NCBI GenBank assembly: GCA_007130825.1
Contig: SLRT01000171.1
Location: 1-35,267 of the forward strand
DNA from: Syntrophomonadaceae bacterium
GTDB taxonomy: Bacteria > Bacillota > Dethiobacteria > DTU022
Length of the DNA stretch: 35,267 nucleotides
Direction: 5' to 3'
The position numbers were made by a program, and so were the translations under genes. Below are positions 30,060-35,267 of this stretch, piece after piece. Positions within the stretch are counted from its first letter, which is position 1, and each line of letters begins with the position of its first letter. The notes beneath the pieces were generated by a model, which saw only the letters and a list, made by a program, of their open reading frames with translations, ran no database searches and had not been told where the DNA came from.

Positions 30060-31178
30060 TTGGATGTCGATGATCGATTTATGTGGATGGCCCTTGACCT
30101 GGCTCGCCAGGGACGCGGCCGAACCAGCCCCAATCCGGTGGTTGGAGCTGTCGTGACCCAGGATTCTGAAGTGGTTGGTTCCGCCTATCACCAGGCTGCT
30201 GGATCGCCTCATGCTGAAACGATTGCTCTTAAAAAAGCCGGAGAAAAAGCGCGCGGAGCCACCCTTTACGTGAATATTGAACCTTGTTCACACCACGGCC
30301 GCACCGGGCCGTGCACAGAAGCGATCATTAAGGCCGGTATTACCAGGGTTGTAGCCGCCATGCAGGATCCGAACCCGCTGGTCTCCGGCCGCGGTTTTGC
30401 CCGGCTAAAAGAAAAGGGCATCAAAGTCAAGGAAGGGGTTTTGGAACATAAAGCCCGCCGGTTGAATGAGTCTTTTATTAAGTATATAACCACCGGTTAT
30501 CCCTTTGTCGGGATTAAAGTGGCCATGAGCCTTGATGGTAAAATTGGCACGGTAACCGGAGAATCGCACTGGATTACCGGTGAAAAATCACGGCAGTATG
30601 TTCACCGCCTGCGGGATCAAAGCGATGTGATCCTGTCCGGCATTGAAACGGTTTTAAGTGACGATCCCCGGTTTACGGCCAGGGTTGATAGCGGGGGAGG
30701 TAAAGATCCCCTGCGGGTAATCGTCGACAGCAGCGCCCGCCTGCCCATTGACGCCCGCCTCATTGAAAGCAGTTCAACGGCCGGAACCGTTCTCGCTGTC
30801 ACCGAAAATGCTTCCCCGGAGAAGTGCCGGATGCTCGCGAATAAAGGCGTAGAGATCATAACTTTGCCTTCAAAGGAAGGACGTGTTGATCTCACCGCCC
30901 TGATGAAAAAGCTGGCTGAGCGCGAACTGACCACTGTCCTGGTCGAGGGCGGCGGCACCCTCAATTACAGCCTGCTTGAGCAGTCGCTTGTTGACAAATT
31001 ATTTATCTTTATTGCCCCCCTGATCATCGGCGGAGTGAAGAGCCCGACTGCATTTTCCGGGACCGGTATCGAATCTTTGAACAAGGCCTGGACAGTGGAA
31101 GATATCGAAATGAAACAGTTTGAGCGGGATTTATTGCTGATCGGTTACCCGACCGGTCCGGGCAAATACAGGGGATAA
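30060..31178 (+). CDS. ribD: Bifunctional riboflavin deaminase/reductase RibD
   Basis: RibD deaminates and then reduces the pyrimidine intermediates of riboflavin synthesis. The N-terminal deaminase (about 1-145) has the zinc motif HAE (SPHAETIAL) and PCSHHGRTGPC. The C-terminal reductase (about 150-372) shows VAMSLDGKIGTVTGESHWITG, GIETVLSDDPRFTAR and VEGGGTLNYSLL. The length of 372 is normal. TTG at 30060 lies downstream of GAGGTGAG. It is the first gene after the FMN riboswitch. Confidence 0.97.
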   Translation: MDVDDRFMWMALDLARQGRGRTSPNPVVGAVVTQDSEVVGSAYHQAAGSPHAETIALKKAGEKARGATLYVNIEPCSHHGRTGPCTEAIIKAGITRVVAAMQDPNPLVSGRGFARLKEKGIKVKEGVLEHKARRLNESFIKYITTGYPFVGIKVAMSLDGKIGTVTGESHWITGEKSRQYVHRLRDQSDVILSGIETVLSDDPRFTARVDSGGGKDPLRVIVDSSARLPIDARLIESSSTAGTVLAVTENASPEKCRMLANKGVEIITLPSKEGRVDLTALMKKLAERELTTVLVEGGGTLNYSLLEQSLVDKLFIFIAPLIIGGVKSPTAFSGTGIESLNKAWTVEDIEMKQFERDLLLIGYPTGPGKYRG

Positions 31179-31203
31179 AATATATATTCGGATGGTGACG
31201 GTT

Positions 31204-31860
31204 TTGTTTACAGGTTTGATTGAAGAAACAGGTATCATCCGCCGCATCAGCAGTTCAGGCGAGGGCGCCGGACTGGTTATCGGCGCCGAAAAAACACTTG
31301 CCGGTTTAAAAACGGGGGACAGTATCGCTGTCAGCGGACCCTGCCTCACCGTTACCGCCGTGGAAAAAGACAACTTTACCGCCTGGGCTATGCCCGAGAC
31401 ACTGAAAAGATCAAACTTAAACACCATGGCGGTGGGGCAGCCGGTTAACCTTGAGCGGGCGATGGCCCTGGGCGACCGCCTGGGCGGTCACCTGGTAAGC
31501 GGGCATGTTGACACCGTGGCAACCCTTACCGGGCGCCGGAAACAGGGAGAGGCCCTGCTTTTAAGCTTTGATCTGGCCCCTGATCTGCTTCGCTATATTA
31601 TCCCCAAAGGTTCGGTGGCCCTCGATGGGATCAGTTTAACCGTAGTCGAGGTGAAAGATAACGGTTTTTCGGTCGGATTGATACCCCATACCGCCGCCCG
31701 GACCACCTTCGGAAAAAAAGAGATCGGTTCGGTGATCAATCTCGAGGTCGATATGATCGGCAAATATGTAGAAAAACTGCTGGCGCCCCGCCTGGAGGGC
31801 GGCGGCGATCAAAAAGAGACAATTACCATGTCTCTTTTACACGAAAAAGGATATTTTTAA
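31204..31860 (+). CDS. ribE: Riboflavin synthase (alpha subunit)
   Basis: This enzyme dismutates two lumazines to riboflavin and a pyrimidine. It has two lumazine-binding repeats: FTGLIEETGII...VSGPCLTVTAV and GHLVSGHVDTVATL...VALDGISLTVVEV. The track begins at ATG 31192 (MVTV), which has no clear ribosome binding site. TTG at 31204 gives MFTGLIEETG, the invariant start of the family, with GGTGA just upstream, so I use 218 residues. It follows ribD by 25 bases. Confidence 0.95.
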   Translation: MFTGLIEETGIIRRISSSGEGAGLVIGAEKTLAGLKTGDSIAVSGPCLTVTAVEKDNFTAWAMPETLKRSNLNTMAVGQPVNLERAMALGDRLGGHLVSGHVDTVATLTGRRKQGEALLLSFDLAPDLLRYIIPKGSVALDGISLTVVEVKDNGFSVGLIPHTAARTTFGKKEIGSVINLEVDMIGKYVEKLLAPRLEGGGDQKETITMSLLHEKGYF

Positions 31861-31882
31861 CAGGAAACAGGAGTGAATCGAT

Positions 31883-33103
31883 ATGTCTTTTAACAACATT
31901 TTCAACACTATAGATGAAGCTATTAAAGATTTGCAAAAGGGGCGCATGGTCGTTGTCGTCGATGACGAAGACCGGGAAAACGAAGGCGACCTGGTCATGG
32001 CCGCCTCCAGGGTTAACCCGGAAGCGATAAACTTCATGATTCGTTTCGGCCGGGGACTTGTTTGTGCTCCGCTGACTGCGCAGCGGGTTAAAGAACTGGA
32101 CCTGCCGCAGATGGTTACCCGCAATACCGATCCCCATTGTACCGCCTTTACTGTTTCAGTTGACGCCGGTTCCTGCACTACCGGCATTTCCGCCTATGAG
32201 CGGGCTAAAACAGTTGAAGCTTTGATTGATCCGGATACGAAACCGGCGGATTTAAAACGCCCCGGTCATGTCTTCCCCCTGGAAGCTAAAGACGGAGGCG
32301 TGCTTCGCCGGGCGGGACATACCGAGGCGGCGGTCGATTTATCGGTTTTAGCCGGGCTGGAACCGGCCGGAGTAATCTGTGAAATAATTAATGAAGACGG
32401 CAGTATGGCCCGCCTGCCCCGGTTGATTGAATACTGCCGGGAACATGACCTGAAGCTGATCAGCATTGCCGATTTGATCAATTACCGCATCAAAAAAGAA
32501 AAGCTGGTGTGGCGTTCGGCAACGGCCGCCCTGCCGACCATATTCGGCACGTTTGAACTGATTGCTTATGAAAACAATGTTGATTATTTAACCCACCTGG
32601 CCCTGGTCATGGGGGATATTGACCCCGCAGAACCGACCCTGGTCCGTGTTCACTCTGAATGTCTTACCGGTGATGTATTTTCTTCACTGCGCTGCGATTG
32701 CGGCAACCAGATTTACCAGGCCATGAAGAAGATCTCTGAAAACGGTTCCGGAGTGCTGATCTACATGCGCCAGGAGGGACGGGGCATCGGGCTGTTAAAT
32801 AAAATTCGCGCCTACGAATTGCAGGACAAAGGCAAAGATACCGTTGAAGCCAATGAAGAGCTTGGATTTGAAGCCGACCTGCGCGATTACGGGCTAGGCG
32901 CTCAAATTATGGTTGACCTGGGCTTGAAAAATATTATGCTTTTAACCAATAATCCGCGAAAAATCAAGGGCCTTGAAGGTTATGGCTTAAATATTGTCGA
33001 AAGAGTTCCTTTGGAAATTGAACCGTGCCAGTACAACTGCACCTACCTGGAGACTAAAAAAACCAAGCTCGGCCACTTTCTGAACATGGGTGGAGAGGTA
33101 TAA
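31883..33103 (+). CDS. ribBA: Bifunctional DHBP synthase / GTP cyclohydrolase II RibBA
   Basis: RibBA supplies both entry substrates of riboflavin synthesis, from ribulose-5-phosphate and from GTP. The RibB half (about 1-205) shows [28 protein letters not shown] and [28 protein letters not shown]. The RibA half (about 206-406) shows [23 protein letters not shown] with the zinc cysteines, [26 protein letters not shown] and LTNNPRK. Both active sites look complete. ATG follows CAGGAG. Confidence 0.97.
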   Translation: MSFNNIFNTIDEAIKDLQKGRMVVVVDDEDRENEGDLVMAASRVNPEAINFMIRFGRGLVCAPLTAQRVKELDLPQMVTRNTDPHCTAFTVSVDAGSCTTGISAYERAKTVEALIDPDTKPADLKRPGHVFPLEAKDGGVLRRAGHTEAAVDLSVLAGLEPAGVICEIINEDGSMARLPRLIEYCREHDLKLISIADLINYRIKKEKLVWRSATAALPTIFGTFELIAYENNVDYLTHLALVMGDIDPAEPTLVRVHSECLTGDVFSSLRCDCGNQIYQAMKKISENGSGVLIYMRQEGRGIGLLNKIRAYELQDKGKDTVEANEELGFEADLRDYGLGAQIMVDLGLKNIMLLTNNPRKIKGLEGYGLNIVERVPLEIEPCQYNCTYLETKKTKLGHFLNMGGEV

Positions 33104-33182
33104 ACACCAGGAATGCCGGATCCAGGAAGGCGAAAGAATTACCGGAGTTTGATCTGCAGGAAAATCTTGGGGAGGGAACAAT

Positions 33183-33665
33183 TTGAAAACATTTGAAGGT
33201 AAATTAATTGCCCGTGATTACAGCTTTGCCATTGTTGTCAGCCGTTTTAACGAATTTATCTCCGGCCATCTTTTAAGCGGGGCCCTGGACTGTTTGATGC
33301 GCCATGAAGCAAGTGAAGAAAAGATTGAAATCATCTGGGTTCCCGGTTCTTTCGAGATACCCCTCGGCGCTTTGAAAGCAGCGAAGAGCAGGCGCTATGA
33401 TGCCGTCATCTGTCTCGGAGCAGTCATCCGCGGCTCTACCCCGCACTTCGATTATATCGCCTCCGAGGTGACCAAGGGCATAGCCAATGTCGGCCTGGAA
33501 ACCGCTATTCCCGTTATTTTCGGGGTGATCACCAGCGATACACTGGAACAGGCCATAGAAAGGGCTGGCAGTAAAGCGGGCAACAAGGGCTGGCAGGCAG
33601 CTGCTTCGGCGATTGAAATGGCTGATCTGAACAGCCAGCTTGATTTTACCGTTGAAAAGAATTAA
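33183..33665 (+). CDS. ribH: 6,7-dimethyl-8-ribityllumazine synthase
   Basis: RibH condenses the pyrimidine and butanone-phosphate products to lumazine, usually in a capsid-like 60-mer. The 160-residue protein has [70 protein letters not shown] and [16 protein letters not shown] start after GGGGAGGG at usual spacing, 79 bases after ribBA. Last gene of the rib operon. Confidence 0.97.
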   Translation: MKTFEGKLIARDYSFAIVVSRFNEFISGHLLSGALDCLMRHEASEEKIEIIWVPGSFEIPLGALKAAKSRRYDAVICLGAVIRGSTPHFDYIASEVTKGIANVGLETAIPVIFGVITSDTLEQAIERAGSKAGNKGWQAAASAIEMADLNSQLDFTVEKN

Positions 33666-33701
33666 AGCAGATCGGGATCATCTTGCCGAATGAAAAGTAA
33701 A

Positions 33702-33735
33702 CTGCACTGTCAAATGTGCAGCCGTGTTATTTTTT
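33702..33735 (+). terminator. Weak terminator-like hairpin after ribH
   Basis: CTGCAC (33702-33707) pairs with GTGCAG (33716-33721) around an 8-base loop. A run TTATTTTTTAT begins about six bases later. The stem is short and the T-run displaced, so function is uncertain. Confidence 0.3.
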
Positions 33736-33760
33736 ATATGCAGCTAAAGGAGCCGGACCA

Positions 33761-35267
33761 TTGACCTCTTTTTCAGCGGAAAAGTTTGTGATTATTGATG
33801 GAAACAGCCTGCTTTACCGGGCTTTTTACGCTTTACCCCCTTTACAAAACCGTCGCGGTGAACATACCAACGCGGTTTACGGCTTTACCACCATGCTCCT
33901 AAAGCTGTTAGAAACAGAAAACCCCGATTATCTGGCGGTGGCCTTTGATCCCCCGAAGCCCTCGTTTCGCGCCCGCATCGATCATTCTTACAAGGCCCAG
34001 CGTGAAAAAGCTCCTCCTGAGCTGAGCGAACAGATTCAGCGGACCCGGCAGGTTCTGGAAGCGATGCGGATACCTGTATTTGAAGTAGATGATTATGAAG
34101 CAGATGATATAATCGGCACCCTTGCCGATCGCTTTGCTGCGCGGGAGAAGGAGGTTACTGTGGTTTCGGGAGATGCCGATCTGCTGCAGATGATCGGTGA
34201 TCGGGTAACCGTGATGATGACCAAGAAGGGAATCAGCCGGATGGAGCGCTACGATCGCCTGCGCCTGAAGGAAGAATACGGGCTTGAACCCGACCAGGTA
34301 ATTGATTACAAGGCCCTGCGAGGCGACTCATCGGACAATATCCCGGGGGTGCCCGGGATTGGCGAAAAAACCGCCCGCTGGCTGATTGAAGAATACGGCA
34401 CCGTGGAAAACATCTACGACAGCCTTGATCAGCTCAAGAAGAAGACCGCTTCCAACCTGCAGGAATACCGCGAACAGCTTTTTACCGGACGCGAGCTGGT
34501 TACTTTGCGCCGCGACGTTCCGTTCGATATCGACTGGGAGCAATGCCGTTATAGTCAACCGGACTACGAGCGCCTGCTTGCTTTGTTTGACCAGCTCGAA
34601 TTTAAAAGTCTGGCCAACAAGCTTAAATCTTCCTTATCCGGAAACGGCAGTCAAAACGCGGTCGAGTGCAGCTATGAAGGGGTTCACATAGAAAACCCCG
34701 GTCGTTTAACTGCCCTGCTCGGCGATCTCAGCCCGGGGGATAAGCTTGCAATGCTTTTCGAACCCGAAAAAGGCCGCCCATACTGGAAACAACCGGTTTG
34801 CGCCCTGGCCCTGGCTGTTGAAGGGGATAAAAGTTATTACCTGGATCCGGGAGCATTTGGCCGTCACGAACCGGAAATTTGGCGCCAACTGGCTGCTGCC
34901 CGGGAACGGGGTATAAACTTCCTGGTGCACAATGTTAAGCAGTGGTTTCACCTGTTTACCGCAAAAGGCTTAACCATTCCCGGCTTTGCTTTTGACACGG
35001 AGTTGGCGGCCTATCTTTCCGACCCGGCGCGTGGCGGTTATGATTTGGCCAGCTTGCTGCAGCTGCACCTTGGTTGGGAAATGGAACAAAACAGCGGCGT
35101 GAAAGAAGAACGCCCCGATATTTCCAGGCGGGGGCCCCGGCTGGCCGAACAGGCCGCCAGTTTGTTTTCCCTGCGCGACTATTTTCAAGATGAACTTAAA
35201 GAACAAAATCTGGAATCACTCCTGCATGAGCTCGAAATGCCCCTGGCCGGGGTCCTGGCCCGTATGG
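33761..35267 (+). CDS. polA: DNA polymerase I, 3' truncated by window end
   Basis: This gene is absent from the supplied track because it has no stop in the window. TTG 33761 follows AAAGGAG and opens MTSFSAEKFVIIDGNSLLYRAFYALPP. The 5'-3' exonuclease domain (about 1-290) shows VDDYEADDIIGTL, VVSGDADLLQM, and the helix-hairpin-helix GDSSDNIPGVPGIGEKTA. The following 3'-5' exonuclease-like domain lacks the catalytic carboxylates: the DTE of E. coli Pol I corresponds to LFE in KLAMLFEPEK, and the later Asp positions are also changed. Only the structural FDTELAAYLSDP region is retained. The polymerase domain lies beyond the window. 502 codons are visible. Confidence 0.95.
   Translation, partial: MTSFSAEKFVIIDGNSLLYRAFYALPPLQNRRGEHTNAVYGFTTMLLKLLETENPDYLAVAFDPPKPSFRARIDHSYKAQREKAPPELSEQIQRTRQVLEAMRIPVFEVDDYEADDIIGTLADRFAAREKEVTVVSGDADLLQMIGDRVTVMMTKKGISRMERYDRLRLKEEYGLEPDQVIDYKALRGDSSDNIPGVPGIGEKTARWLIEEYGTVENIYDSLDQLKKKTASNLQEYREQLFTGRELVTLRRDVPFDIDWEQCRYSQPDYERLLALFDQLEFKSLANKLKSSLSGNGSQNAVECSYEGVHIENPGRLTALLGDLSPGDKLAMLFEPEKGRPYWKQPVCALALAVEGDKSYYLDPGAFGRHEPEIWRQLAAARERGINFLVHNVKQWFHLFTAKGLTIPGFAFDTELAAYLSDPARGGYDLASLLQLHLGWEMEQNSGVKEERPDISRRGPRLAEQAASLFSLRDYFQDELKEQNLESLLHELEMPLAGVLARM

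Overview
The window looks like chromosomal core DNA from an anaerobic, probably spore-forming member of the Bacillota (Clostridia; the gene set is reminiscent of Peptococcaceae/Syntrophomonadales-type lineages). Reasons: an oxygen-sensitive class III ribonucleotide reductase (nrdD/nrdG) under NrdR; the ylm division cluster ending in divIVA; a T-box ahead of ileS; an FMN riboswitch ahead of the rib genes; remA; a SpoIIM-family protein; and the yicC-remA-gmk-rpoZ-coaBC-priA-def-fmt-rsmB-prpC-prkC-rsgA-rpe order known from Bacillus subtilis. Base composition looks close to balanced, and TTG start codons are unusually common. I see no prophage, insertion sequence, CRISPR array, rRNA or tRNA gene.

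Layout. 1-777: 3' end of a homocitrate synthase-like gene, followed by a hairpin. 847-4056: a promoter carrying two NrdR boxes drives nrdR-nrdD-nrdG. 4103-8937: pgeF, a HlyD-like membrane protein, ylmE, ylmG, ylmH, divIVA; sepF is missing from its usual place between ylmE and ylmG. 8959-14340: promoter, Ile T-box, ileS, lspA, lgt, rluD-type pseudouridine synthase. 14445-16169 (minus strand): rqcH, facing rluD. 16530-19715: yicC, remA, gmk, rpoZ, coaBC. 19710-20327 (minus strand): a spoIIM-like gene wedged between coaBC and priA. 20392-25524: priA, def, fmt, rsmB with stop/start overlaps from def onward. 25648-29677: promoter, prpC, prkC, rsgA, rpe. 29782-33665: promoter, FMN riboswitch with terminator, ribD, ribE, ribBA, ribH. 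33761-end: 5' part of polA, missing from the supplied ORF track because it runs off the window.

How the genes work together. The nrd block makes dNTPs anaerobically and is predicted to be repressed by NrdR at high dATP. The ylm/divIVA block concerns division, cell-wall quality and ribosome rescue. The next block charges isoleucine tRNA, processes lipoproteins (Lgt then LspA) and modifies rRNA. YlmH (RqcP2) and RqcH together supply ribosome-associated quality control. The long central block covers RNA turnover, nucleotide and CoA synthesis, replication restart and the start-Met formylation/deformylation cycle. PrpC/PrkC form a Ser/Thr phosphatase-kinase signalling pair next to RsgA, a ribosome-maturation GTPase. 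The rib operon makes riboflavin under FMN feedback.

I did not find a convincing new biological system. The most second-look-worthy items are the HlyD-like orphan plus missing sepF, the perfect 10-bp inverted repeat before ylmG, the acidic DivIVA tail, the precise NrdR-box/promoter geometry, a possible ATT start in nrdG, and the inverted SpoIIM-family gene.
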